This document shows, one piece after another, positions 17,216 through 25,964 of a stretch of DNA of 64,000 nt. Origin of the DNA: Prosthecobacter debontii (GTDB taxonomy: Bacteria > Verrucomicrobiota > Verrucomicrobiia > Verrucomicrobiales > Verrucomicrobiaceae); NCBI RefSeq assembly GCF_900167535.1, contig NZ_FUYE01000010.1:124001-188000 (forward strand), given 5' to 3'. The notes below the pieces were generated by a model that worked only from the letters and a program-made list of their open reading frames with translations, did no database searches and had not been told where the DNA came from. A program made the translations under genes and the position numbers. Each line of letters begins with the position of its first letter. Within the stretch, counting starts at the first letter, position 1.

Positions 17216-18934
17216 TCATCGAAACACCACATCCACGCCCATGGCGCTCTTAGAGGCGAATCCGGGGATCCAATGTGGACGTCGAGCAGCAATCACACGA
17301 TAGATCAAAGACAACGCACTCAGAATGATCAGCCGATCCACCATGCGATAGCCGCGCTGCCGACGCATGAGAAACTGCACCGCCCAACCCAGATGCCGCG
17401 GATTCAGCAGCAGTGGTTTAAAGTCCGTCTTGACCCGATAACGTGCTCGCAGTCCTCGCTTATTGTATTTGGCTTTGTAGGCTTGTTTCGCCGCGGCAAT
17501 GCGCTCCTCGATCTCCACGGCGTCATCGGCAAAGTAGTATTCCCGCGCCAACGCCAGCAGCTGGAAGGTATCGTGCATGTAGTCGATATCCGCCACAGGC
17601 ACACCAGCTCGCTCAGCCAGACCTTTCATTCGGGCCAGATTATCCATGCAGCGCTGAGCACTGCGCAGGGCACCATCCGCATCCCGCACAAAGTAACGCA
17701 ACAGTTTGCGAATGCTGTGACTGACAAAAATGTTTCCCCAATAAACCGTCAGCACCGGCGGGATACGTACTCGTCGGAAGAACAACTTCTGCTGAGCAAA
17801 CTCCTCCACATACAAGAGCTCACGTACACATTCGTCGGAGAGCCGCAGCAGTTCCAGCAGCGCATCCGCATCACCGAGGCGACGCTCCTTGGCAAAAGAT
17901 CTCACCGCATCCTCGACCAAAACCCCTTCCTTCACCACGCGGATCGTGACGTAGGTATTGAGATCGTTCCACAGGGCCTCAGGATCAATGAACGCCAAAC
18001 GGCGAAATGGCACCCAGCCTCCGGTTTGACACCACACCATACAGCCAATCACATTCTGAGCCTGTTTCAGCTCCCGAGCATAACGCTCATACAACCAACC
18101 GACGAAGCTGGGATACTCTCCACAGCCTTCATACTCACGGCGAGTTTGCAGTTCGACAATCTTGGCCAGCGGCGTTCGGAAGAAGTTTCGGTTCAGAGGT
18201 AAATAGCGGAAGAAGTCCGTCTCCCCATACTTCATGGAGACCACTAGGTTCGGGCTGGTGATTCCCTTGAAGGTTTCCGCGAAGGTATCCCGATGCCACA
18301 TCAGATCTCCAATCGGATACGCCCCCACCGTCCAGGTGCGGAAGATCAAACGCTTCCCATGCTTTTCAAAAACGGGTAACAAACTTTGCAACATCTCCCG
18401 AGCATCGGCTGGAGTTTTGATCACGAGCTGACTGCGGAAATCATCATGCACGTCCTTTCCATCAGACTCGCCGATACGCACGATCACACCCGCCACATCA
18501 GGAAAATCCATCAGGAACTGATCCAGCAGCCCGACCAGATAGTCATTCACTTTCATCTGCTCCAGAGCTAACCTCTTCAGCAGTCCCGGCGTCGCGGAGA
18601 AGACATCCATCGTCACATGCACCGCCAGTCCGGCCCGGGCCAACACTTGAAAGCAATTCCGCATTTCCGAGCGATAACGAGCGATACGCCGCCTCACCTC
18701 GGGCTCGATCCAGGCATGGTCGGCCAAATGCGCCACATCATCGATAGACGCCGCATTGAATCCCCAACTCACTGCCTGCCGTGCAATCACATTCAGTTCC
18801 CGGCACACCGTCTCCCACCATGCGCCTCCTTGCCTCCCCGCATAATCCCAAGGGATTTTCGACCAGTTGATCACACGGCGATCATAGCCGCGGAAAAAGG
18901 GTCCAATGGTATCAATGAGGAGCAGGTCGGTCAC
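17216..18934 (-). CDS. GH67 alpha-glucuronidase-like TIM-barrel protein
   Basis: A 572-aa protein without a signal peptide. The stretch about 195-315, with IFRTWTVGAYPIGDL, NLVVSMKYGETDFFRYLPLN and IVELQTRREYEG, resembles the catalytic core of alpha-glucuronidases of family GH67, where (E)xQxxxEYxG carries acidic catalytic residues. The C-terminal 200 residues are helical and Arg-rich, with no match I can name. The call rests on this partial resemblance only, so it may be a sister family of GH67. It is the first gene of the minus-strand group, 54 bases ahead of the S9 peptidase. A role in releasing uronic acids from glycans would fit. Confidence 0.5.
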   Translation of the reverse strand: MTDLLLIDTIGPFFRGYDRRVINWSKIPWDYAGRQGGAWWETVCRELNVIARQAVSWGFNAASIDDVAHLADHAWIEPEVRRRIARYRSEMRNCFQVLARAGLAVHVTMDVFSATPGLLKRLALEQMKVNDYLVGLLDQFLMDFPDVAGVIVRIGESDGKDVHDDFRSQLVIKTPADAREMLQSLLPVFEKHGKRLIFRTWTVGAYPIGDLMWHRDTFAETFKGITSPNLVVSMKYGETDFFRYLPLNRNFFRTPLAKIVELQTRREYEGCGEYPSFVGWLYERYARELKQAQNVIGCMVWCQTGGWVPFRRLAFIDPEALWNDLNTYVTIRVVKEGVLVEDAVRSFAKERRLGDADALLELLRLSDECVRELLYVEEFAQQKLFFRRVRIPPVLTVYWGNIFVSHSIRKLLRYFVRDADGALRSAQRCMDNLARMKGLAERAGVPVADIDYMHDTFQLLALAREYYFADDAVEIEERIAAAKQAYKAKYNKRGLRARYRVKTDFKPLLLNPRHLGWAVQFLMRRQRGYRMVDRLIILSALSLIYRVIAARRPHWIPGFASKSAMGVDVVFR

Positions 18935-19100
18935 AGCCTCTGCTCCATCCAGATTACCGGTTCCCGCAAGACCATCCGTGTGACGATTTGTTCACCCTGT
19001 GACTACAGATAAAGTGACCGCATTCCGAGCCAATACCTCAACGAACTTAAAATTTTCAGCTTTCCCATGCCCTCATTTCCGCTTTGCTTCCCCTTTCTTC

Positions 19101-19970
19101 ATGTCCGTTTCCCTCACTCGCATCCTCACGCACCCCGGTGGCAGTCACAAAGACGAACTTCTTGCCTGTAGTCTCCTGACCGCCGTCCACCGAGTGCCCA
19201 TTGAGCGACGCGAGCCGACCGAAGCCGATCTGGCCGATCCCACTATCGCTGTCGTCGATGTAGGCGGTGAGCATGCCCCGGAGCGGCATAACTTCGATCA
19301 CCATCAGTTCCCCGCCGATCACCCGCCCATCTGCGCCCTCAGCCTCGTGCTCCAGCATCTCGGCGTCTATGAAGACGCCCGCCAGTTCTGCGATTGGCTG
19401 GAGCCCGCCGAGTGGTTCGATACCCGCGGCCCCAACACCACCGCCAAGTGGCTCGGTATCGGCCGCGATGCCCTCAGCCGCCTCTCCTCCCCCATCGACA
19501 TCACTCTCCTCCGCCGTTTCGCTCAAGCCCGTCTCCTCCAGCCCGGCGAGCCCCTCTGGGAAATCCTCACCTACATCGGCCAAGACCTCCTCGATTACCT
19601 GCGCGATCTCCGCAGCCGGCTCGACTTCATCGCCCAAAACGCCACTTTCTGGTCGCTCCCGGGCAGCGATCTCAAAGTCCTCTTCCTTCCCCGCACCGAT
19701 CCCCTGCCCGACGATCCCTCTGCCGGCATCGGTCGTTATTTGGAAAGCATCGGCAAGAGCGACACCGTCGCAGCCCTCGTCTATCCCGACCGCCGAGGGG
19801 CCGGTTACGGCCTCACCCGCCACAACGACTCCCCCCTCTACGACTTCACCCGCATCAGCACCCAGCCCGACGTCCACTTCGCCCACGCTCGCGGCTTCGT
19901 CGCCAAAACCTCCGCGGTTGATCAAAGTCGTCTTCGAGAGCTTCTGCACCTGAGCCTTTTCGACGGCTAA
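19101..19970 (+). CDS. MYG1/UPF0160 family protein
   Basis: The frame is open from 18999, but the family N-terminus begins at ATG 19101 (MSVSLTRILTHPGGSHKDELLACSLL), giving 289 aa. That THxGxxHxDE motif, then AVVDVGG and FDHHQ, mark the MYG1 (UPF0160) family, related to DHH phosphoesterases with a metal centre made by these His and Asp residues. Members are known as exonucleases in eukaryotes, and bacterial versions are poorly studied. The segment 19056-20027 is also open on the minus strand, but that is a compositional shadow. It starts head to head with the GH67-like gene 166 bases away. Confidence 0.85.
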   Translation: MSVSLTRILTHPGGSHKDELLACSLLTAVHRVPIERREPTEADLADPTIAVVDVGGEHAPERHNFDHHQFPADHPPICALSLVLQHLGVYEDARQFCDWLEPAEWFDTRGPNTTAKWLGIGRDALSRLSSPIDITLLRRFAQARLLQPGEPLWEILTYIGQDLLDYLRDLRSRLDFIAQNATFWSLPGSDLKVLFLPRTDPLPDDPSAGIGRYLESIGKSDTVAALVYPDRRGAGYGLTRHNDSPLYDFTRISTQPDVHFAHARGFVAKTSAVDQSRLRELLHLSLFDG

Positions 19971-20222
19971 GTCATTCCGCGTGCCTTGAAGCGGCCTCTT
20001 TGGAATTTTTCCCTGCGGGTAGGTCAAGCAAAAGGGGATCGAAGTAGTGGTGCCAGAGTCGTTGAAAGTTGGGTCTGTCGGAACCAGGTCACATGCATAT
20101 TACCAAGCGCTTCATCAAACTGCCATCAGTGTAGAATTCGCTTCGGTAGTAGAAATGGTTTATTCAGGCTAGCCTTGCCAAGTCACCAAAATCGCGATTA
20201 CTGAATCACTCGCTTTCGATTT

Positions 20223-21416
20223 GTGACCACCCGCCCTGCCAGCCGTTTAACCCTTGCGCTGCTCTTCTTTTGCACCTGTTTACCCATGGGCATGTGGAAC
20301 GTGCCGCTAGCCAATATCTACACGGCTTATGGGAAGGGACATCTGGTGCCTTGGGTATTGGCGACGACGGCGATTGCTGCCTTCATCGCCCCGCTTTTTG
20401 TCGGAGCTTTAGCAGATCAAAAGACCTCCCCGACTCTGTTGCTTCGCTGGCTGGCATTGGCCACTTCTGCAACCCTCGGCTTGACGTGCCTCTCACTCGC
20501 CAAGGGCTGGAGTGATGGCATGGTGCTGCTCTGCGCCCAGATTCAGGCCCTTGTGGCGACTCCCGTATGGAGCATTGCCAACAGCATTATTTTCTCTCAG
20601 CTTCATACGCCCACTAAACAATTCGGCCCTTTGAGAGCCTGTGCAACCCTGGGGTGGATGGCGGGCTGCTGGATTGTGAGTCTGGTGCTGCATGCGGATG
20701 CTTCTTTGACGGCCGGTTATGCGGCCTCGATGTTCTGGCTGCTTGTCATGGGCCTGTCCTGGATGCTCCCGGTGATTCAGCCTGGCGATGTCCAGGAGAA
20801 ACGCAGCTTCAAGCAGATTCTAGGACTTGATGCGCTGGATATCCTCAAGCACCGAGATCACCGAGTCGTCTTCATCACCGCAGCACTCTACAGCATCCCG
20901 CTGGCAGCATTCTATCCTTATACAGCCAAGCATCTGCGGGATCTCGGCGTCGAAAATATCTCGGCGGCTATCTCGCTGGCCCAAGTCTCCGAAATCCTGA
21001 CGATGCTACTGCTGGCAGGCGTACTGGCTCGATTTCGTCTCAAGTGGGTCTTCCTAGCCGGCATTGCCATCTGCACTTTTCGTTACGGCCTGAACGCTTT
21101 GAACACTCAAAGTTGGGTGCTTCTGGGCACTTCGCTTCATGGCTTCGCTTATACGCTGTATTTCATCACGACGCAGATCTATTTGGAGGACCGCATCGAG
21201 CATCGCTTGCGGGCTCGATCACAAGCCTTGCTCTATCTATTGATGAGCGGCGTCGGCAACCTCATCGGCTACCTCGGAGGTGGTTGGTGGCATAGCTTTT
21301 GCACCGTCTCCGGGCAGACAAACTGGAATCAATTTTGGTTAGGCGAAACCATTCTCACAGCGGCTGTGTGCCTATCTTTTGCAGTTACTTACCGTGGAGC
21401 CAGAGGATGTAAGTAA
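20223..21416 (+). CDS. MFS transporter, nucleoside:H+ symporter-like
   Basis: A 397-aa protein with about 12 membrane helices along its whole length and the loop GALADQK between helices 2 and 3. The overall pattern (MGMWNVPLANIYTAYG at the start, QIYLEDRIEHRLRARSQALL in the second half) resembles the nucleoside/H+ symporter group of the major facilitator superfamily (NupG/XapB). The substrate is not certain. The start is a GTG at 20223 without a good ribosome binding site; the next in-frame ATG is 21 residues later, inside helix 1, so the GTG is preferred. The 252 bases before it hold nothing I can identify. Confidence 0.85.
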   Translation: MTTRPASRLTLALLFFCTCLPMGMWNVPLANIYTAYGKGHLVPWVLATTAIAAFIAPLFVGALADQKTSPTLLLRWLALATSATLGLTCLSLAKGWSDGMVLLCAQIQALVATPVWSIANSIIFSQLHTPTKQFGPLRACATLGWMAGCWIVSLVLHADASLTAGYAASMFWLLVMGLSWMLPVIQPGDVQEKRSFKQILGLDALDILKHRDHRVVFITAALYSIPLAAFYPYTAKHLRDLGVENISAAISLAQVSEILTMLLLAGVLARFRLKWVFLAGIAICTFRYGLNALNTQSWVLLGTSLHGFAYTLYFITTQIYLEDRIEHRLRARSQALLYLLMSGVGNLIGYLGGGWWHSFCTVSGQTNWNQFWLGETILTAAVCLSFAVTYRGARGCK

Positions 21417-21606
21417 TTGGCTTGCATGCTAATAAAGGCTCGGGTTCAACATGAATAAAGATACGGAAAACTGATACCCGGAAAAGGCATTTTCAGTTGG
21501 CCATTCAAGATCCCGTCCGTAGCAAAAAGAGAGCCGCGTTTGCGAGAGCCTGGACCTTCAAAAGGTCGCCATCAGGCTTCGTGCGGTGTGACCTCAGCTT
21601 TCTAGA

Positions 21607-22980
21607 ATGAGCACCCTCACAGCAAAACTCCCCCCCTCTCCACGCCGTCGGCAGCGCCGCCGGATCGCCATGATCTCCACCCACGGTTACGTGGCAGCCT
21701 CCCCTCCTCTGGGCGCTCCAGACACCGGAGGCCAGGTGGTTTTCGTGATCGAACTGTCCAAACAATTGGCTAGGCTCGGTTACAAGGTGGATATTTGGAC
21801 CCGGCGATTCGATAAGCAGCCGGAATCCGAGGTGGTGGATGAGAATGTGAACATCCTGCGCGTGCCATGTGGCGGAAAGGATTTCATCCCCAAGGAACAG
21901 CTCTACCGAAATATCCCAGAGTGGGTGGAGAACGCCCTGCGCCTGATCAAGAAGCAGGGCCTTGCTTACTATTTCATCAATAGCCATTACTGGGATGCGG
22001 GCCTAGCAGGTCAATCCCTGGCCAATGCCCTGAACATTCCTCATCTGCACACACCACATTCTTTAGGCTCCTGGAAAAAGCGTCAGATGGAAGATGCCGC
22101 TCCTGAAGACAAACAGAAATTGGAGGCCCAATTCAATTTTAGCGCACGGGTGCATCATGAGCAGAGGCTCTTTCAGGAATGTGACATGGTGATCGCTACG
22201 ACACCGCCGCAATCCGACTTCATCGCAGCCGATTACGGAGTGCCGACGGGTAAAATCCGCATGATCCCTCCCGGCTATGATGACAATCGCTTCTTCCCTG
22301 TCAGCGAGGCCTCGCGGCAAGGTATGCGGACTGAGTTTGGCTATCATGGTCCGGTGATCGCATCCATTGGTAGGCTGGCGCGCAACAAGGGTTTTGACCT
22401 GCTAATCAAAGCCTTTGCCATCGTCGCTGAGCGCCTCCCCGAAGCCAAATTACGTCTAGCGGTGAGCATGCAGTCATCAGACCCGGGTGACTCACGTATG
22501 CTGGAGGAACTGCATGAACTGGTGCGTGAGCATCACTTGGAAACCAAGGTCATTATCTCCGACTCGCTTCCTGACGAGCAAATGGCCGATTATTACCGTG
22601 CGGCGGATGTTTTTGCTTTGTCCAGCCGCTATGAGCCCTTCGGCATGACCGCCATTGAGGCACTGGCTTGCGGCACCCCCACAGTCGTTACCACCCGAGG
22701 TGGACTGTATCGTGCTCTCGATTTCGGTGTGCATGCTCTCTACACGGATACGGAAGACATTCAGGAGTTTGGCATCAGCCTCCTACAGGCATTGAAGTAT
22801 CAGCGATTGCGCTCACGCCTGTCACATCAAGGCAGCATGCGAGTCCGTGCCCTCTTTGCCTGGAGCGGCATCGCCCAGCAGCTGCTGAGAGCGGTGGAGG
22901 ACCGGCTGCACACGGATGTTGCTGCCCCGGAAACAGCAGACTGGAGCAGCACGATGTGGCGACAGAACGTGGAGATTTAA
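21607..22980 (+). CDS. GT4 glycosyltransferase, sucrose-phosphate synthase-like
   Basis: A 457-aa GT-B enzyme. The N-terminal domain begins after an Arg-rich lead with ISTHGY and PDTGGQVVFVIELSKQLA, the hallmark of sucrose synthase, sucrose-phosphate synthase and mannosylfructose-phosphate synthase. The C-terminal nucleotide-sugar domain has SIGRLARNKGFDLLIKAF and the EPFGMTAIEAL motif with the GT4 EX7E glutamates. It probably joins a hexose from a nucleotide sugar to fructose 6-phosphate, but the donor (glucose or mannose) cannot be told. Its partner 39 bases downstream carries a sucrose-phosphatase-type domain, which supports synthesis of a sucrose-like disaccharide as compatible solute or reserve. 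Confidence 0.88.
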   Translation: MSTLTAKLPPSPRRRQRRRIAMISTHGYVAASPPLGAPDTGGQVVFVIELSKQLARLGYKVDIWTRRFDKQPESEVVDENVNILRVPCGGKDFIPKEQLYRNIPEWVENALRLIKKQGLAYYFINSHYWDAGLAGQSLANALNIPHLHTPHSLGSWKKRQMEDAAPEDKQKLEAQFNFSARVHHEQRLFQECDMVIATTPPQSDFIAADYGVPTGKIRMIPPGYDDNRFFPVSEASRQGMRTEFGYHGPVIASIGRLARNKGFDLLIKAFAIVAERLPEAKLRLAVSMQSSDPGDSRMLEELHELVREHHLETKVIISDSLPDEQMADYYRAADVFALSSRYEPFGMTAIEALACGTPTVVTTRGGLYRALDFGVHALYTDTEDIQEFGISLLQALKYQRLRSRLSHQGSMRVRALFAWSGIAQQLLRAVEDRLHTDVAAPETADWSSTMWRQNVEI

Positions 22981-23019
22981 AGCCGCACCTACCCTTCGAT
23001 TTACTAGGCCCCCTTTGCT

Positions 23020-25092
23020 ATGACTTCGACCATCAAGCTTTTTTGTGCCGATCTCGATGGCACTCTTCTCGGCAAGCCGGATTCCACCCTGCTTTTCAAA
23101 CAGATTTGGGAGACCATTCCCGAAGCCACCCGACCGGTTTTGGTTTACAATACCGGGCGTCTGCTTCAGGACGCTCTGCGCACCATTCAGCGCTCTGACC
23201 TCCCGCTCCCTCAATATCTCATCTGCGGTGTCGGCACCACCATTTACGATATGCAGAAGCGTAGCGTGATGCGGGAGTTTGCCGAAATCATGAGCGAGAA
23301 CTGGGACCGCGAGCGGGCAGAGCAGGTTGTGCTCGGCATCACCAACGCCGTGCGCCAACCCGGCCAGTTTCAAAATGCCTTCAAGTCCAGCTGGTATCTT
23401 CATCAGGCTCCCGTAGAGCAGATCACCCTCCTGGAGAAAAATCTGGTGGATGCCGGTCTGGAAGTCGTCGTCGTTTACTCCAGCAGTCGTGACTTGGATA
23501 TCCTGCCCAAATACGCCAACAAGGGCAATGCTCTGGAATGGCTGCTGAGGCATCTAGCACTGGCAGGCCATGAGGCCCTCGTCGCCGGTGACTCGGGAAA
23601 TGACAGTGCCATGTTTCAGATTCCCGGTGTGCGAGGCATCGTGGTCGAAAATGCCCAACCCGAGTTGGTGGAGGCAACGCTCGGCCAGGAATGCTTCCGT
23701 GCCCAACGCATCTGTGCCGATGGAGTGCTGGAAGGCCTGTTCCATTATGGCGTCATTCCGAATGTCTGCTCGCTCGAAGCGACCCATGAACCCCGGCATC
23801 GACACTTCGAGCCAGAGATCCGCCAACTGCTCAATGAAGCATCTCCGGAGGCACTGACGCCGGAAGATCGTGCCTATCTTCAGACCGCCTACCAGAAAGC
23901 CATCGCCGCGCTGAAGAAGAATATTACGCCCATGGGTTTCTCGGCCTGTTCGCTGGATGACAACGAGACTCGCGGCACGGATGCCAACTATCGCAGCGTC
24001 TGGGCCCGCGATGGGGCCATCACCATCATCGCCTCATTGAGCCTTGATGATCCTGACATCCGTAACTGCCAGCGGCAGACTCTGCGCACGCTTCTTTCTC
24101 AAGCCTCCCCGCACGGTCAAATCCCCGCCAACGTGCGAATCGCCGACGGTGCGCCGGACTACTCAGGCGTCGGCGGCATCTGCTCCATCGATGGCGGGTT
24201 ATGGGTCATCATCGCGGCTTATGAATACTATCGCGTCACCCGTGAGACCTCCTTCATCCGCGAGCACTTGCCCATCCTGCAGCGTGCCATGGACTGGCTG
24301 ACCGCCCATGATTCAAACTACGATGCCCTTCTCGAGATCCCCGAAGCAGGTGATTGGACCGATCTGTTTGGACGGTCTTACAACGTCTTGGTGGATCAGA
24401 TCATCTGGTATCGCGCCAACATCGCCTTTGGCCGCCTGCTAGAGTCCTTGGGGCAAAGCAAACGCGCTGGGGAATACCTGCGCTGGTCACAGAGCATCAA
24501 GATGGCCATCCTCCAGAGATTCTGGCCGACTACTGCCCTGAGCCCCAATAGCACGCGCACCTTTGCCGACATGCAGTTTAGCCTGGGAGACACCGCCTAT
24601 CTGTTGGCCCAAGTTACCCCCTTCGACTTCAACTGGCGCTGCGATGTCTATGGCAACATCCTGGCCTTCCTATTCAACGTCCTCGATGTAGAACGTGCCC
24701 GCCATGCCTTCCGTTTCATGTGGGGGGTCGGGGTGAATGAACCGTTCCCAGTGACCAATCTCTATCCCGTGGTAGCGCCAGGCGATCCCGACTGGAAGCC
24801 CTACTACGCCGTCAATCTGCTGAATCTACCCAACCACTACCACAACGGGGGCATTTGGCCATTCATCGGGGCCAAGTGGGTGCAATTCATCGTCCGTCTT
24901 GGAATGCGCCCCCTGGCCCTGCAAGAACTCCTGAAACTGGCGCGCCTGAACCAGCGTGGCGTGCAAGGCGAGTGGGAGTTCAATGAATGGGCCCACGCAC
25001 GCACTGGCAACCCCATGGGGAAAGCCTATCAGGCGTGGTCTGCCGCCGAGTTCATTCTGGCCTGTCATGAGGCCGGTCTGGATGAGAATTGA
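23020..25092 (+). CDS. Fusion of HAD sugar-phosphatase (SPP type) with a glucosidase/invertase-like (alpha/alpha)6 domain
   Basis: A 690-aa two-domain protein. Residues 1-about 260 form a HAD phosphatase of the sucrose-phosphatase kind: DLDGT with D11 and D13, YNTGR, and GDSGND near residue 190. Residues about 290-685 form an alpha-helical barrel like amylo-alpha-1,6-glucosidase, GH63 or GH100 invertases, with VWARDGA near 327-333, GDWTDLFG, and LPNHYHNGGIWPF. Known families suggest that the first half dephosphorylates a disaccharide phosphate and the second half hydrolyses a glycoside. The gene is 39 bases behind the matching GT4 synthase. One polypeptide could thus make and break the same sugar, but the glycosidase substrate is only inferred. 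Confidence 0.85.
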   Translation: MTSTIKLFCADLDGTLLGKPDSTLLFKQIWETIPEATRPVLVYNTGRLLQDALRTIQRSDLPLPQYLICGVGTTIYDMQKRSVMREFAEIMSENWDRERAEQVVLGITNAVRQPGQFQNAFKSSWYLHQAPVEQITLLEKNLVDAGLEVVVVYSSSRDLDILPKYANKGNALEWLLRHLALAGHEALVAGDSGNDSAMFQIPGVRGIVVENAQPELVEATLGQECFRAQRICADGVLEGLFHYGVIPNVCSLEATHEPRHRHFEPEIRQLLNEASPEALTPEDRAYLQTAYQKAIAALKKNITPMGFSACSLDDNETRGTDANYRSVWARDGAITIIASLSLDDPDIRNCQRQTLRTLLSQASPHGQIPANVRIADGAPDYSGVGGICSIDGGLWVIIAAYEYYRVTRETSFIREHLPILQRAMDWLTAHDSNYDALLEIPEAGDWTDLFGRSYNVLVDQIIWYRANIAFGRLLESLGQSKRAGEYLRWSQSIKMAILQRFWPTTALSPNSTRTFADMQFSLGDTAYLLAQVTPFDFNWRCDVYGNILAFLFNVLDVERARHAFRFMWGVGVNEPFPVTNLYPVVAPGDPDWKPYYAVNLLNLPNHYHNGGIWPFIGAKWVQFIVRLGMRPLALQELLKLARLNQRGVQGEWEFNEWAHARTGNPMGKAYQAWSAAEFILACHEAGLDEN

Positions 25093-25120
25093 CGGCAAAT
25101 CCCTCCCACTTTGGATTGCA

Positions 25121-25139
25121 GACTCCAGAGTCTTTTTTT
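25121..25139 (+). terminator. Weak terminator-like hairpin
   Basis: GACTC/GAGTC at 25121-25125 and 25128-25132 is followed by seven T. The stem is only 4-5 bp with a tight loop, so it is a weak candidate, but the position 29 bases behind the fusion gene fits an intrinsic terminator. Confidence 0.3.
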
Positions 25140-25332
25140 ACACCGTAGGAAGCGCTCCAATGAGAAGCTAGTCCATGGCACGGAATTTGCCTCTTTTCTG
25201 ACAAGCCAAACTGCTTGACCGGTTCCTCGGAAACGGGCTTACTGATCACGTTAGAAATGGCCCGCCCGTTCTTTTCTAGCGTGTCATTCGCGTCTGCTGC
25301 GAATCCCTTTCAGTTTGCTTTCCCATTTCTGC

Positions 25333-25947
25333 ATGAATGTTTTTTCCCCCCGGTCCTTTCTTCTCAAGCTCATCCTGGGTGCGGCTTTCCTTCTGGCACC
25401 ACTGGTTCAAGCCTTCGATACGGTGATTCTCGATCCGGGTCATGGTGATTTCGACCGCGGAGCCGCCATCGGTTATGTCTATGAAAAGCATTTGGCCTTG
25501 GATACAGCACGCCGGGTGGAGCAGCTTCTGAGAAAAGCTGGTCTGAAGGTCATCATGACTCGGAGCCGTGACGTCTTTATTCCGCTACAAGACCGCTCCG
25601 CAGCCGGGAATCGCTACGGCAATGCGATCTTCGTCAGCATTCATTACAATTATAACCGAGGAGGCAGTGGAAGTGGCGTGGAAACGTTCTACCACCATTC
25701 CAAAGGCTACACGCTGGCCGCTTATATCCAGGCCTATCTGGTGCAGCGCACCCACATGAGCAATCGGGGCGTCAAACACGCCAGTTTCCATGTCATCCGA
25801 AAAACTGAGCGCAATCCCGCAGTGCTGGTGGAATGTGGCTTCGTTAGCAATCCCACGGAACGAGCTCGCATGATGACTGGAGAATTTCGCTCTAAAATTG
25901 CCGAGGGCATCGCCCAGGGGATTGTCGCCTACCGCAAGGCCAAATAA
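25333..25947 (+). CDS. N-acetylmuramoyl-L-alanine amidase (Amidase_3)
   Basis: From ATG 25333 the product is 204 aa; an upstream TTG at 25315 would only add six residues. It has a signal peptide (to about LAPLVQA) and one Amidase_3 domain. Zinc and catalytic residues are in place: His37 in DPGHGD, Glu51 in EKHLALD, His104 in SIHYN and Glu167 in LVECGF. It cuts the amide between MurNAc and L-Ala in peptidoglycan in the periplasm. There is no separate cell-wall binding domain. The NAD(P)HX repair gene starts 17 bases downstream, so the two may share a transcript. Confidence 0.93.
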   Translation: MNVFSPRSFLLKLILGAAFLLAPLVQAFDTVILDPGHGDFDRGAAIGYVYEKHLALDTARRVEQLLRKAGLKVIMTRSRDVFIPLQDRSAAGNRYGNAIFVSIHYNYNRGGSGSGVETFYHHSKGYTLAAYIQAYLVQRTHMSNRGVKHASFHVIRKTERNPAVLVECGFVSNPTERARMMTGEFRSKIAEGIAQGIVAYRKAK

Positions 25948-25964
25948 CTTTTTCAACGACCGCC

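Noticed and set aside
19056-20027. Open minus-strand frame of 323 codons opposite the MYG1 gene
   Set aside because: Its Glu/Gly/Ala-rich product has no signature, while the plus-strand gene has clear family motifs.
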